The notes beneath the pieces are model-generated. The model made no database searches. It was not told the origin of the DNA and saw only the letters and a list, made by a program, of their open reading frames with translations. From Bacteroides fragilis NCTC 9343 (GTDB lineage Bacteria > Bacteroidota > Bacteroidia > Bacteroidales > Bacteroidaceae): a stretch of 64,000 nucleotides of DNA. Shown one piece after another: positions 26,099-36,064 of this stretch (position 1 is the stretch's first letter; each line of letters begins with the position of its first letter). The stretch is taken from positions 1,426,001 through 1,490,000 of the forward strand of contig NC_003228.3 in the NCBI RefSeq assembly GCF_000025985.1, read 5' to 3'. The translations under genes and the position numbers were made by a program.

Positions 26099-27934
26099 AT
26101 GAAGATTTATCATAAATTCTTTTTATATCAGAATAAATTATTGCAGCCTTACGTACGACTTTTGTTACGATTAATGGCAATCATCACCTATCTGGCCTCC
26201 ATTATGCTGATAGTGGGAGTGATCTATGAACATGGCTTTACGCTCTCTGCACATGAAGTTACGAAAATACATCTTCTCTATAAGACGGTCTGGATTATAT
26301 TCTTGATTGATGTCACCCTGCATATATTACTTGAATACAGGGATACGAAAAAGAATTTCCGGAAACTTGCCTGGATACTGAGTTGGTTGTTATATCTGAC
26401 TCTGATACCGGTCATTTTTCATCGTCCCGAAGAAGGAGGGGCTATCTTGCATTTGTGGGAGTTCCTACACGGCTACTTTTATCACATTGTCCTGCTGTTA
26501 CTTTTTTCTCTTTTGAATTTATCGAACGGATTGGTACGCCTTTTAGGAAGGCGGACGAATCCTTCTCTGATTTTGGCTGCCAGCTTTCTGGTGATTATTT
26601 TAATCGGAGCGGGATTGTTGATGTTGCCTCGTTGTACAGTAGACGGTGTTACATTATCGTGGGTCGATGCACTGTTTACTTCTACCAGTGCCGTATGTGT
26701 AACAGGGCTGGTACCTGTTGATGTGTCTGCCACCTTTACTCCGGCGGGACTGACAGTGATCATATTGCTGATTCAGATCGGCGGTTTGGGAGTCATGACT
26801 CTGACCAGTTTCTTTGCTATGTTCTTCATGGGAAATACTTCTCTGTACAATCAGTTAGTGGTACGTGATATGGTAAGTTCCAATTCGTTGGGGTCATTAC
26901 TTTCTACCTTATTATATATTTTAGGTTTCACTCTGGTGATTGAGGGAGTCGGTATGCTTTCTATCTGGTTCAGTATTCATGGTACACTGGGGATGGATGT
27001 ACAGGATGAACTGGCTTTTTCTGCCTTCCACTCTATTTCTGCTTTCTGTAATGCCGGATTTTCTACATTGCCGGGTAATTTGGGTAATCCGATGGTAATG
27101 ACTAATCATAATTGGCTTTATATAACCGTGTCGCTCCTGATCATTTTTGGGGGAATCGGTTTCCCGATTCTTGTTAATTTCAAAGATATTATTGTTTACC
27201 ATGCCCGTCGCTTCTGGCGTTTGATTCGTACCCGTCAATGGGACAATCACCGGGTGCACCATTTATTTAACCTGAATACCAAGATTGTTCTGATAATGAC
27301 TGTCTTATTGCTTGTTTTCGGCACGGTGGCCATTGCAATTTTTGAGTGGAATCATTCGTTTGCCGGTATGTCGATTGCTGATAAGTGGACACAGGCTTTC
27401 TTTAATGCCACTTGTCCCCGAACGGCCGGATTCAGCAGTGTCGATTTGACTTCACTCAGTATACAGACCATTATGCTTTATATTGTTCTGATGTGGATTG
27501 GTGGTGCGGCACAGTCTACGGCCGGTGGTGTGAAAGTAAATGCGTTTGCCGTGGCCTCACTCAACTTGATTGCGGTTTTGAGAGGAACAGAGAGAGTAGA
27601 GGTTTTCGGTCGTGAATTGTCGCACGATTCTATTCGTCGCTCCAATGCGGCTGTGGTTGTTTCATTAGGAATCTTGTTTGTATTTATATTTATTTTAAGT
27701 ATACTGGAGCCTAAGATGTCTATCATGACTCTGACCTTTGAATGTGTGTCGGCTCTCAGTACGGTTGGTTCCAGTCTGAATGCGACTCCTTTGCTGTGTG
27801 ATGAAAGTAAATTGCTGGTATCATTGCTTATGTTTATCGGCCGTGTGGGATTTATTACACTGGTACTGGGCATTGTGAAACAGAAAAAGAATACGAAATA
27901 CCGTTATCCGAGCGATAACATTATCATAAACTAA
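26099..27934 (+). CDS. trkH: TrkH/KtrB-family potassium transporter subunit
   Basis: The 611-residue membrane protein carries the four pore loops of the superfamily: TSTSAVCVTGLVPVD near residue 198, SAFCNAGFS near 316, NATCPRTAGFSSVD near 437 and ALSTVGSSLNATP near 555. About 150 residues of extra N-terminal helices precede the core. It conducts K+ across the inner membrane. The regulatory partner follows after 15 bases. Confidence 0.94.
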   Translation: MKIYHKFFLYQNKLLQPYVRLLLRLMAIITYLASIMLIVGVIYEHGFTLSAHEVTKIHLLYKTVWIIFLIDVTLHILLEYRDTKKNFRKLAWILSWLLYLTLIPVIFHRPEEGGAILHLWEFLHGYFYHIVLLLLFSLLNLSNGLVRLLGRRTNPSLILAASFLVIILIGAGLLMLPRCTVDGVTLSWVDALFTSTSAVCVTGLVPVDVSATFTPAGLTVIILLIQIGGLGVMTLTSFFAMFFMGNTSLYNQLVVRDMVSSNSLGSLLSTLLYILGFTLVIEGVGMLSIWFSIHGTLGMDVQDELAFSAFHSISAFCNAGFSTLPGNLGNPMVMTNHNWLYITVSLLIIFGGIGFPILVNFKDIIVYHARRFWRLIRTRQWDNHRVHHLFNLNTKIVLIMTVLLLVFGTVAIAIFEWNHSFAGMSIADKWTQAFFNATCPRTAGFSSVDLTSLSIQTIMLYIVLMWIGGAAQSTAGGVKVNAFAVASLNLIAVLRGTERVEVFGRELSHDSIRRSNAAVVVSLGILFVFIFILSILEPKMSIMTLTFECVSALSTVGSSLNATPLLCDESKLLVSLLMFIGRVGFITLVLGIVKQKKNTKYRYPSDNIIIN

Positions 27935-27949
27935 TCAGTTGAATTCATT

Positions 27950-28636
27950 ATGAAATACATTATTATTGGTCTTGGAAATTACGGTCATGTGTTGGCCGAA
28001 GAACTTTCTACCTTAGGGCACGAGGTGATAGGGGCTGATTTGGATGAAGGGCGGGTAGATAGCATAAAAGATAAGATTGCCACCGCCTTTGTGATCGATG
28101 CGACGGACGAGCAGTCTCTTTCCGTCCTGCCTCTCAACAGTGTTGATATGGTGATTGTCGCTATCGGTGAAAATTTCGGAGCTTCAATTCGTGTGGTGGC
28201 TATGTTGAAGCAAAAGCAGGTAAAGCATATTTATGCACGTGCCATTGATGGGGTTCACAAAGCGGTACTTGAGGCTTTTGGGTTGGAGAAGATTTTGACT
28301 CCGGAGGAAGATGCGGCTCGGAGTTTGGTGCAGCTATTGGATTTTGGTACAAAGATGGAAACCTTTCGGGTAGACTCGGAATATTATGTGGTTAAGTTCA
28401 ATGTTCCCGAGAAGTTTGTCGGCTATTTTGTTAACGAGCTGAATTTAGATGAAGAATTCAATTTGAAGTTGATCGGATTGAAGCGTTCCAATACGATCAA
28501 GAATTGCCTGGGCATTTCTTTGGTGGAGCACAAGGTTGTAAACGAATTGCCGGAGGATGCCAAGATACGTCCGGATGACGTATTGGTGTGCTATGGTAAA
28601 TATAGTGATTTTCAGAAATTGTGGAAGGCGTTGTGA
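27950..28636 (+). CDS. trkA: TrkA/KtrA-type potassium uptake regulatory protein
   Basis: The 228-residue cytosolic protein starts with the nucleotide-binding motif IIGLGNYGHVLAEEL in an RCK_N domain (1-135). An RCK_C domain follows (about 145-225, ending in DDVLVCYGKYSDFQKL). With a single RCK module it resembles KtrA rather than the duplicated E. coli TrkA. It gates the adjacent pore protein in response to nucleotides. The operon ends at the hairpin at 28680-28718. Confidence 0.94.
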   Translation: MKYIIIGLGNYGHVLAEELSTLGHEVIGADLDEGRVDSIKDKIATAFVIDATDEQSLSVLPLNSVDMVIVAIGENFGASIRVVAMLKQKQVKHIYARAIDGVHKAVLEAFGLEKILTPEEDAARSLVQLLDFGTKMETFRVDSEYYVVKFNVPEKFVGYFVNELNLDEEFNLKLIGLKRSNTIKNCLGISLVEHKVVNELPEDAKIRPDDVLVCYGKYSDFQKLWKAL

Positions 28637-28679
28637 TAAGGATAAATTATAGTGAGATTGTTGTTCTTTCTTTATGTAA

Positions 28680-28718
28680 ATGCGCCTCAAATGTAACGGA
28701 ATCACATTTGAGGCGCAT
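28680..28718. terminator. Bidirectional terminator between trkA and the catalase gene
   Basis: ATGCGCCTCAAATGT (28680-28694) pairs perfectly with 28704-28718 around a 9-base loop, between convergent genes. Confidence 0.85.
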
Positions 28719-28733
28719 ATCGAAGAAGTTAGA

Positions 28734-30194
28734 TTATTCTTTCAAGGCTTCTTCCAGATCAATACCTAATGCTTGAGCTACTCCTGTGCCATAAGCCGGA
28801 TCAGCTTTGTAGCAGTTGCGTACATGCCGTTGTTTGATGAACAATTCTGCGTCACCCATGGCGCGTGCGGTATTTTCAAACAATAATTGTTGTTCATCCG
28901 CAGGCATCAGTCGGAACAAATCACCCGGCTGACTGTAGTAATCGTCATCATATTCACGTTCGTTATAGTTGAATACATCTCCGTGAACTTTTAAAGGCGG
29001 TTCTTTTTTCTCAGGCGAGTCTTGCCATTCGCCATAACTATTCGGTTCATAACCTTTGGCTGAACCATAGTTTCCGTCCACTCGCATTGCTCCGTCACGA
29101 TGGAAGGCGTGGAACGGACAACGTGGCTTGTTTACCGGTATCTGCTCTGAGTTTACACCCAATCGGTAGCGTTGTGCATCACCATAAGAAAATAATCGTC
29201 CTTGCAACATCTTGTCGGGAGAGAAGCCGATACCTTCAACAATATTCATCGGATTGAAAGCCGATTGTTCTACCTCTGCAAAATAGTTTTCCGGATTACG
29301 GTTCAATTCAAGAATACCTACATCTTGCAATGGGAAATCTTTGTGTGGCCAAACCTTGGTAAGGTCGAACGGATTGATACGATAGTTATCTGCTTCTTCT
29401 TCAGTCATCAACTGAATCTGGAACTTCCATTTTGGGAAATCACCCCGTTCGATGCTTTCGTATAGGTCACGTTGATGCGATTCACGATCTTTGGCGATGA
29501 TTGCTTCAGCTTCCTGATCAGTCAGGTTTTTAATGCCCTGCATAGTCTTTAGATGAAACTTAACCCAAATTCGTTTGTTTTCTGCGTTTAGGAAACTGTA
29601 AGTATGGCTGCCGAATCCGTGCATGTGGCGATAGGAAGCCGGAATGCCACGCGGACTCATGGTGATAGTTACCTGATGAAGAGCCTCGGGTAACAGGGTC
29701 CAGAAATCCCAATTATTGTTAGCGCTACGCATGTTGTTGCGTGGATCGCGTTTTACAGCATGATTTAAATCAGGAAATTTTAGCGGGTCGCGTAAGAAGA
29801 AGACGGGAGTATTGTTACCTACCAAATCCCAGTTTCCTTCTTCTGTATAAAACTTCATGGCAAATCCCCGGATATCGCGTTCTGCATCAGCAGCTCCGCG
29901 TTCTCCTGCTACAGTGGAGAAACGTACAAAACATTCTGTTTGCTTGCCTACTTGACTGAAAATAGCTGCTCGTGTGTACTTGGTGATATCATGTGTGACG
30001 GTAAATGTACCGTAAGCTCCGGAGCCTTTGGCATGCATACGGCGTTCAGGGATAACTTCACGGTCGAAATGAGCAAGTTTTTCAATCAACCATGGGTCTT
30101 GTAACATAATAGGCCCGCGAGGTCCTGCTGTCTGGCTGTTTTGGTTGTCGGCGATAGGACGACCATTAGCTGCTGTGAGTTTTTTATTTTCCAT
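28734..30194 (-). CDS. katA: Monofunctional haem catalase (katA/katB type)
   Basis: The 486-residue small-subunit catalase has the active-site histidine in [14 protein letters not shown] near residue 54, the asparagine in [13 protein letters not shown] near 127, and the haem-ligand tyrosine in [14 protein letters not shown] near 337. It decomposes H2O2 in the cytosol. In B. fragilis the single catalase is called KatB and is OxyR-controlled; the upstream region here has both a strong promoter and an OxyR-like box. Confidence 0.97.
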   Translation of the reverse strand: MENKKLTAANGRPIADNQNSQTAGPRGPIMLQDPWLIEKLAHFDREVIPERRMHAKGSGAYGTFTVTHDITKYTRAAIFSQVGKQTECFVRFSTVAGERGAADAERDIRGFAMKFYTEEGNWDLVGNNTPVFFLRDPLKFPDLNHAVKRDPRNNMRSANNNWDFWTLLPEALHQVTITMSPRGIPASYRHMHGFGSHTYSFLNAENKRIWVKFHLKTMQGIKNLTDQEAEAIIAKDRESHQRDLYESIERGDFPKWKFQIQLMTEEEADNYRINPFDLTKVWPHKDFPLQDVGILELNRNPENYFAEVEQSAFNPMNIVEGIGFSPDKMLQGRLFSYGDAQRYRLGVNSEQIPVNKPRCPFHAFHRDGAMRVDGNYGSAKGYEPNSYGEWQDSPEKKEPPLKVHGDVFNYNEREYDDDYYSQPGDLFRLMPADEQQLLFENTARAMGDAELFIKQRHVRNCYKADPAYGTGVAQALGIDLEEALKE

Positions 30195-30272
30195 ATAATT
30201 TTGATTTTATCGGAAACAAAGCTTTCAATGATGTGGAGTCTTTTACAGCCCTTCTTCCGTGTTATTACCCGA

Positions 30273-30304
30273 CAAATGTAGAGCTAAATCATTTACCTGT
30301 CAAA
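30273..30304 (-). promoter_or_regulatory. Catalase gene promoter
   Basis: On the minus strand TTTG (30304-30301), 20 bases, then TACATTTG (30280-30273) form a good -33/-7 pair about 80 bases before the catalase start. Confidence 0.7.
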
Positions 30305-30339
30305 TAGATAATTTCAATCCATAAATAGGTAATATCTAT
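30304..30339. promoter_or_regulatory. OxyR-like operator upstream of the catalase gene
   Basis: ATAGGTAATATCTAT (30325-30339) matches the OxyR consensus ATAGnTnnnAnCTAT exactly. An adjacent weaker copy starts with ATAG at 30304. The pair abuts the -33 element, the position expected for activation. The remaining part of the 470-base intergenic region (30340-30664) holds no gene that I can support. Confidence 0.65.
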
Positions 30340-30664
30340 TTCTATCAAAGATATTGATATTACTTGAATATAATAGGTTCTATAAATGTTTTTTTGAAAA
30401 GAATTTGATCTTTTATCCGAATTCATCCGGTAAATTAGCCGTTTGGGAAAGAAATAGCCCCAATGTGATTTACCACAGGGGGATGGAGAGTGGAAATAAT
30501 AGGTAAACTTACCGGAAATTTTGTGTTTCTCTGTGATGAATTGGTTTTAAGGTATACATTATGATGTGAATTATAGGCAGTGCGTAAAGTGCAGTCTGGT
30601 GAAACATGTAATTTGTATATATCGTCGACAGAAATACATCCTGCCGACGATATTGGTGATATTA

Positions 30665-33202
30665 TTATTTCTTCCAGCCGATTGCCTTCATAAACCATTG
30701 GCTATTGGCTTCGTTCAGTTTCTGTTCTTTGAGCATCTCCGGCATTTGACTGTAGTTTCTTTTAAACGTTTCTATCAGTTCGTTAAAACGTTCCGGCGAG
30801 TAGGTTAATGCAATGCTGGTAGCTTCGGTTGCTCCCATAGTAGGCGTCAATACAATTCCGGCGTCCCGGTATTTTAAAGCAGTGATTGCTTTGCTGAATC
30901 GTTTGAACTGTGAAACGATACCGTCGTTTAATTCCGGAATGGAGGTCGAGTATTGGATTTCTATTGTTTTTTCCTGATCACATGCTGTTTGAGGGATGGT
31001 GATCAATAAGGCTAATTCATCGCCGATGTACTCATATTCAGCTCTATTACCATTAATAGTGATTGTCTCCGGAATGGCAGAACCCAAAACCTTGATTTTA
31101 AATTGGCGGTCGGTTGGCATATTGCGATACTTACCTTGGCGAGGACCTACCGTTACAGTTAAGTGGTTCTCTTTCCGTTCAGTGTACATCCGGGTACGAG
31201 CATATTCATTGGCATAATATTTATCATTACCATTATCTTCATAAAAGGTAAATGAACCATTTTCTCCAGGGAATATGTTTACGATAATCTCTTCGCTATT
31301 ACTATTAAGATTCTTCACACGGTTGTAAAGTGGCAGTACGGAACCGGCTTTTACGTAAACCGGATATTCGGTTAGGGTAAACGAACGTTCTATTATCTGT
31401 CCGCCTTTCAATAGGGTTCCGGTGGTCCATTCAAACCAGTCGTTTCCTTCGGGTAACCATACTTTTACAGTAGAAAGTCCGTTCTGCATGGGGGTGGTGA
31501 TAGGTGCTACCAGAATTTGATCGCCAAACATGTATTCACTCTTGAAATCGTATGCCTCTTTGGCTTCCGGATAATCATAGTACATTGGACGACAGATAGA
31601 AATACCGTTGTCATAAGTTTCACGCGCCATTGTATAGATATAAGGAGCCAGTTGATAACGGAACAGAATGGAGTTGCGTAATGCTTCGAAATAATCTCCC
31701 TTGAAATTCCATAATTCTTTATTTAGAACTGAATTCTTTGTAGAGTGTGTGCGCATTACAGGTGTTAAGGCACCATATTGCATCCAACGGGTAAAGAGTT
31801 CCGGGTCGAGTATTTCTTTGTCTCCTCCCTTGAACATGTGGCCTCCGATGTCATGACTCCAGTAGCCGTATAGCACATTGGAAGCGCAGTTGGTAAAGTA
31901 AGGTTGGAATTCGAGTGATTTCCAAGAGATGACGGCATCTCCCGAGAAGCCAATCTGATAGCGGTGATTGCCCAGTCCTCCCCAGCGGTGGTAGAGCATC
32001 GGGCGAGTGTCACGGTTGCGTTCCATGTCTGAGAAGAAAACATAATTGATCCACCAGGTATTGCTGAGGCTGTCTACTTTTTTATCATACATCCATTGTT
32101 GCCAATCGAGCCACCAGAAGTCCACTCCCTGTTTTTCCATCGGGCGGAGTACCTTGTTGAACATACCGTTTATAAAGCGTTTGTCCGAAACCACCCAGGG
32201 AATACGTTCCTGTTTAGCTGTATCTACTCCCATCCATTGTGCCATTTCCGGATATTTTTCTTCATATGGAGCTACACCATCGGCAGGATGCAGGTTTAGT
32301 GTGATTTTCAGGTCATTGCTTTTCAGATAACCCAGAAATTTGGCGGGATCGGGAAATAGCCTGCGGTTCCAAGTCCAGCCTGTCCATCCGCCGAATCCCG
32401 GATCGGTATAATGCCAGTCCATGTCTACTACCAATACATCCAAGGGGATATTATAAGTGTGGAAATTATCTACTAATTGGCGCATTTCTTTGTCTGAGTA
32501 GCTCCAATATCTTGACCACCAATAACCGAATGCATAACGGGGTGGAAGAGGTACTTTACCGGCAAATACAGTAAAATCTTTTAAGGCAGCTTTGTAATCA
32601 TGCCCGTAAGCCATAAAATACCAGTCTTGTCCGTCTTTGTGTTCACGTTCTTTTACCCAGGCCCATTCCGAATTGTCAAATAAGAAATTCTTTGAATCAT
32701 CAATCAAGGTCCATCCGTCTGTCGATAGAAGACCGTCTTCCAGCTTCATATCTTGGTGGCTGTATATATTGTGGTCTCCTTCAAAACCATCCAATGTACG
32801 GTCTGTCCCTTTCAAATTTCCTTTTTGTATTGTTCCGGGTGTCCATTGAAAGGGGAACATCCCTTTAGCTGATGTGATCGTTAAATTATCTTTCGTAAAG
32901 GGGCCTTGACCTTTCTTATATTTTAGTTTCATTCGGGCGGTACTGATCACTACCGTAGCATTTTTATTTTGTACTGTGTACTTGGGAACAGGTAGATTGC
33001 GGTGGATTGCTACAAAAGAGGGATCGTCGGTAAACGAACCCGAAGGACTCCACTCCATACGGATTACCCCATCTGTAAGGACGCTAAAACGCACGTTACC
33101 ATCATGATAGGCTATTGCATTTTGGGGAGTTGCGGCCGAAAGCGAAAAACTGAACAGAACTCCTTGCAATGCCAATAAAAAATAGACTGTTAAATGTTTC
33201 AT
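30665..33202 (-). CDS. Secreted GH31 family alpha-glycosidase
   Basis: The 845-residue protein has a signal peptide (FLLALQGVLFSFSLSA), a GH31 N-terminal beta domain (about 25-215), the (beta/alpha)8 barrel (about 220-560) and C-terminal beta domains. The barrel starts with LDVLVVDMDWHYTD. The catalytic-nucleophile position lies in FWWLDWQQW, not the GxWxDMNE form of classical alpha-glucosidases. The acid/base lies in the FSGDAV segment. The variant nucleophile motif means the substrate cannot be called; alpha-glucosidase is a default. Residues 740-845 form an extra C-terminal helical region. It is divergent from the ECF sigma gene. Confidence 0.92.
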   Translation of the reverse strand: MKHLTVYFLLALQGVLFSFSLSAATPQNAIAYHDGNVRFSVLTDGVIRMEWSPSGSFTDDPSFVAIHRNLPVPKYTVQNKNATVVISTARMKLKYKKGQGPFTKDNLTITSAKGMFPFQWTPGTIQKGNLKGTDRTLDGFEGDHNIYSHQDMKLEDGLLSTDGWTLIDDSKNFLFDNSEWAWVKEREHKDGQDWYFMAYGHDYKAALKDFTVFAGKVPLPPRYAFGYWWSRYWSYSDKEMRQLVDNFHTYNIPLDVLVVDMDWHYTDPGFGGWTGWTWNRRLFPDPAKFLGYLKSNDLKITLNLHPADGVAPYEEKYPEMAQWMGVDTAKQERIPWVVSDKRFINGMFNKVLRPMEKQGVDFWWLDWQQWMYDKKVDSLSNTWWINYVFFSDMERNRDTRPMLYHRWGGLGNHRYQIGFSGDAVISWKSLEFQPYFTNCASNVLYGYWSHDIGGHMFKGGDKEILDPELFTRWMQYGALTPVMRTHSTKNSVLNKELWNFKGDYFEALRNSILFRYQLAPYIYTMARETYDNGISICRPMYYDYPEAKEAYDFKSEYMFGDQILVAPITTPMQNGLSTVKVWLPEGNDWFEWTTGTLLKGGQIIERSFTLTEYPVYVKAGSVLPLYNRVKNLNSNSEEIIVNIFPGENGSFTFYEDNGNDKYYANEYARTRMYTERKENHLTVTVGPRQGKYRNMPTDRQFKIKVLGSAIPETITINGNRAEYEYIGDELALLITIPQTACDQEKTIEIQYSTSIPELNDGIVSQFKRFSKAITALKYRDAGIVLTPTMGATEATSIALTYSPERFNELIETFKRNYSQMPEMLKEQKLNEANSQWFMKAIGWKK

Positions 33203-33279
33203 GTTGTATTTATGTTAGTTTTTCACAAAGATAAGAGTAATATTCATAAATTAGTAATAATGAATTTTAAATCTTTTTA

Positions 33280-33287
33280 TATCTTTG
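33280..33287 (+). promoter_or_regulatory. -7 box of the ECF sigma gene
   Basis: TATCTTTG is a perfect TAnnTTTG box 50 bases before the sigma start. This suggests housekeeping expression of the sigma factor, unlike the autoregulated one at 8027. Confidence 0.5.
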
Positions 33288-33336
33288 CAACCTGTGTAAT
33301 AAATATCGCTTCTTTAGCTTACAACAGGATAATAGT

Positions 33337-33882
33337 ATGAAAAAAGACGGTTTCTCTGAAATTTATGATATTTATTTTCCGAAGTTGCTGCGTTTTACCA
33401 GGACGTATCTGATTTCGGAAGATGAATCGGAGAATATTGTCCAAGAAATCTTTATTTATTTGTGGGAACACAGAGATATCATTGAGACTCTTCAGAATCT
33501 GAATGCCTATCTGTTTACGTTAGCAAAAAATCGTTGTATAGACTATTTTCGTAAGGAGATGGTCCGTGAAGTTCGTAAAGGTTCGCTTTCGGAAATAGAG
33601 AACAGAGAACTTCAATTGAAACTGTATTCATTGGAAGCATTTGATAATGATCGTCTTTCGGATGCCGATATTGAAGAAATACTGAATAATGCCATCAATC
33701 GTTTACCGGAGAGGTGCCGTGAAATATTTATTATGAGCCGTTTGCAAAATCTCCGTTATAAAGAGATAGCTGAAAAGTTGAATGTTTCTCCAAATACGGT
33801 TGAAAATCAGATTGTCATAGCGTTGCGTAAATTAAAAGAAGACTTGAAAGACTACTTTCCCCTCTTTATTTTCATTATCTGA
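33337..33882 (+). CDS. ECF sigma factor of the SusC-regulating type
   Basis: The 181-residue protein has region 2 (YDIYFPKLLRFTRTYLISEDESENIVQEIFIYLWEHR begins near residue 8; the shorter SENIVQEIFIYLW is the diagnostic part) and region 4 (LRYKEIAEKLNVSPNTVENQI near 148). It belongs to the Bacteroides family that pairs with FecR-type anti-sigma factors controlling SusC/SusD operons. Normally fecR follows immediately. Here a GH43 gene and cepA lie between it and the fecR gene at 36837. Confidence 0.93.
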   Translation: MKKDGFSEIYDIYFPKLLRFTRTYLISEDESENIVQEIFIYLWEHRDIIETLQNLNAYLFTLAKNRCIDYFRKEMVREVRKGSLSEIENRELQLKLYSLEAFDNDRLSDADIEEILNNAINRLPERCREIFIMSRLQNLRYKEIAEKLNVSPNTVENQIVIALRKLKEDLKDYFPLFIFII

Positions 33883-33938
33883 GAAATATTCCCTATTTTT
33901 GTCAAATCATTATTTATTTTTATATTCAAAACACAACA

Positions 33939-34940
33939 ATGAAACACTTAGTTATTTGCATCGCTCTGTTGACAGTCGGTGCTTGCTGCTTTGCTCAGCA
34001 AAAGAAAGTGGCTTCTCATAAAGCCGCAAGTGGGAACCCTGTATTTCAAGGATGGTATGCTGATCCGGAAGGTATCATTTATGATGATACTTATTGGATT
34101 TTTCCAACTTGGAGTGATCTTTACGAAAATCAGACTTTTTTCGATTGTTTCTCTTCCAAAGATCTTGTGAATTGGACGAAACATGCTTCAGTTTTGGACA
34201 CTACTGCCGTAAAATGGGCTAAGAAAGCGATGTGGGCTCCTTCGGTAATCAGAAAGAATGGGAAATATTATATCTTCTTTGGAGCGAATGACGTTCATGA
34301 AGGAGAGATTGGCGGTATTGGCGTAGCGGTTAGCGATCGTCCTGAAGGACCTTATAAAGATTTATTGGGTAAGCCGTTGATTAATGAAATAGTGAATGGA
34401 GCGCAACCGATCGATCAGTTTGTATACAATGATAATGGACATTATTATATGTATTATGGTGGTTGGGGGCATTGCAATGTTGTACAGTTGAACGATGATT
34501 TTACAGGGCTCGTTCCTTTTGAAGATGGCACTGTCTATAAAGAAGTGACTCCGGAGAACTATGTTGAAGGTCCGTTTATGTTCAAGAAAGACGGTAAATA
34601 TTATTTTATGTGGAGTGAAGGTGGTTGGGGAGGTCCCGATTACTCTGTAGCTTATGCTATTTCCGATTCTCCGTTCGGACCTTTTAAACGGGTAGCTAAG
34701 ATTCTGCAACAAGATCCTTCGGTAGCTACCAGTGCCGGTCATCATTCATTACTGCATGCTCCCGGAACAGATGATTATTATATAGTCTATCATCGTCGTC
34801 CACTGAATGATAATGCACGCGATCATCGTGTGACATGCATTGATAAAATGACGTTTGATAAGGATGGATTTATTAATCCTGTAAAGATGACTTTCGAAGG
34901 AGTGCCTGCACAAAAGATTAAGAAGTCTAAAAAGAAATAG
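33939..34940 (+). CDS. Secreted GH43 family glycosidase
   Basis: The 333-residue protein has a signal peptide (CIALLTVGACCFAQ) followed directly by a five-bladed beta-propeller typical of GH43. The general base is the Asp in FQGWYADPEG near residue 43, the modulating Asp lies around PIDQFVYND near 160, and the acid is the Glu in NYVEGPFMF near 208. GH43 enzymes release arabinose, xylose or galactose residues, and the exact specificity cannot be read. It starts 57 bases after the ECF sigma stop and ends at a strong hairpin, so it may be co-transcribed with the sigma factor. Confidence 0.92.
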   Translation: MKHLVICIALLTVGACCFAQQKKVASHKAASGNPVFQGWYADPEGIIYDDTYWIFPTWSDLYENQTFFDCFSSKDLVNWTKHASVLDTTAVKWAKKAMWAPSVIRKNGKYYIFFGANDVHEGEIGGIGVAVSDRPEGPYKDLLGKPLINEIVNGAQPIDQFVYNDNGHYYMYYGGWGHCNVVQLNDDFTGLVPFEDGTVYKEVTPENYVEGPFMFKKDGKYYFMWSEGGWGGPDYSVAYAISDSPFGPFKRVAKILQQDPSVATSAGHHSLLHAPGTDDYYIVYHRRPLNDNARDHRVTCIDKMTFDKDGFINPVKMTFEGVPAQKIKKSKKK

Positions 34941-34998
34941 GACCAATGCTTTGAGGATGTGTAGAAACAAAAGGTTGCACAAACAAAGCTGATTTTAC

Positions 34999-35070
34999 AA
35001 ACTGGCTACAGATACTGGATTTTTCAAGTCACCGATAGTGATAGTGAACGGTTGTATCTGTAGCCGGTTT
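34999..35070. terminator. 16-bp hairpin between the GH43 and cepA genes
   Basis: The arms 34999-35014 and 35055-35070 are complementary with one G-T wobble around a 40-base loop, between convergent genes. Confidence 0.7.
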
Positions 35071-35123
35071 TGTTATCGGGCATCGATATTGTAAACGGAG
35101 GTGTATTCTTTGATATCTTTGCG

Positions 35124-36026
35124 TTAATCTATCTGTTGCGTTACGTATTCGTAAACGATGCGCGAAATTTCTGCGATAATCTCACTGTTTTCTCTGTTAT
35201 CTGCTTCGGAATCTTTCACGAAGACGGCTATACTATAGACATGTCCGTCGGGAAGAAGAATAAACCCGATGTCATTGCAACCGATCTGTTGTCCTTTCGC
35301 ATTACGGTCGCCTGTTCCGGTTTTATGCCCCATTGTTACTTTTTTATCGAGCAGTGGAGCAATCAGGCGGTCTTGTCCTGTCTGACATTCCACCATTGTT
35401 TGATAAATGAAATTCTTGTATTCTTTGTCAAAAAGGTTTTCATTGCGAAATATTTCCAGTAATTTGGCGGCTGCTAATGGAGTAGTCCAGTTTTGGTAAC
35501 AGAACTCCAGATTCTCATGCATATCGTTTTCTGTATGGATGACAGCACATTCACGAATTCCCAATGAATGAAGATACTTATTCACGGCATCCGGACCACC
35601 TTGATAATTAAAAAGAATATCGCAGGCATTATTGTCACTTTGCTGAAGCGTATATTTCAGTAGATCGGCAATGCTCATTTCGATTCCTCCCTGTGGGTAT
35701 GTTTCTCGAAGCGGACTATAGGTGTCCGGCTTTAAATCCGACTTTTTAATCAATAACCGGGTTTTCAAAGGTTGCTTTTGATGATGCATGTAATCGGCCA
35801 ATGCCAATGCCTGATGAAATTTGAAAACACTCATCATGGGATAATGAATATCATTATTGACTGTTATCGTATCTTGCCCGTCGATAATGACTGCAATTCC
35901 TATTTCGGCTTTTTTCCCTTCTATGGCTTTCTTGAGTTGAGTTTCAAGAGGACTGTTCTGCGCAACTACCAGGGCAGGACATAGCAGAAAGAAGATAATG
36001 GATAAATGTATAAGTCTTTTTTGCAT
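35124..36026 (-). CDS. cepA: Class A beta-lactamase CepA (cephalosporinase)
   Basis: I use ATG 36026 (MQKRLIHLSIIFFLLCPALV), giving 300 residues, exactly the CepA length I recall. After a signal peptide come the serine motif SVFK near residue 67, SDNNA near 127, the omega-loop Glu in HTENDMHEN near 165, and KTG in GHKTGTGD near 232. The sequence matches my memory of B. fragilis CepA almost throughout. It hydrolyses cephalosporins and penicillins in the periplasm. A TACCTTTG box (36064-36057, minus) is the likely promoter. No insertion sequence is present upstream, so no IS-driven overexpression is indicated. Confidence 0.96.
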   Translation of the reverse strand: MQKRLIHLSIIFFLLCPALVVAQNSPLETQLKKAIEGKKAEIGIAVIIDGQDTITVNNDIHYPMMSVFKFHQALALADYMHHQKQPLKTRLLIKKSDLKPDTYSPLRETYPQGGIEMSIADLLKYTLQQSDNNACDILFNYQGGPDAVNKYLHSLGIRECAVIHTENDMHENLEFCYQNWTTPLAAAKLLEIFRNENLFDKEYKNFIYQTMVECQTGQDRLIAPLLDKKVTMGHKTGTGDRNAKGQQIGCNDIGFILLPDGHVYSIAVFVKDSEADNRENSEIIAEISRIVYEYVTQQID

Positions 36027-36056
36027 ATATGATTGGGTTCTTTGTAATACGGTCCA

Positions 36057-36064
36057 CAAAGGTA
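36057..36064 (-). promoter_or_regulatory. -7 box of cepA
   Basis: The minus strand reads TACCTTTG, 31 bases before the start codon. The nearest upstream TTG is 23 bases away, so the -33 element is weak, consistent with low basal expression. Confidence 0.5.
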
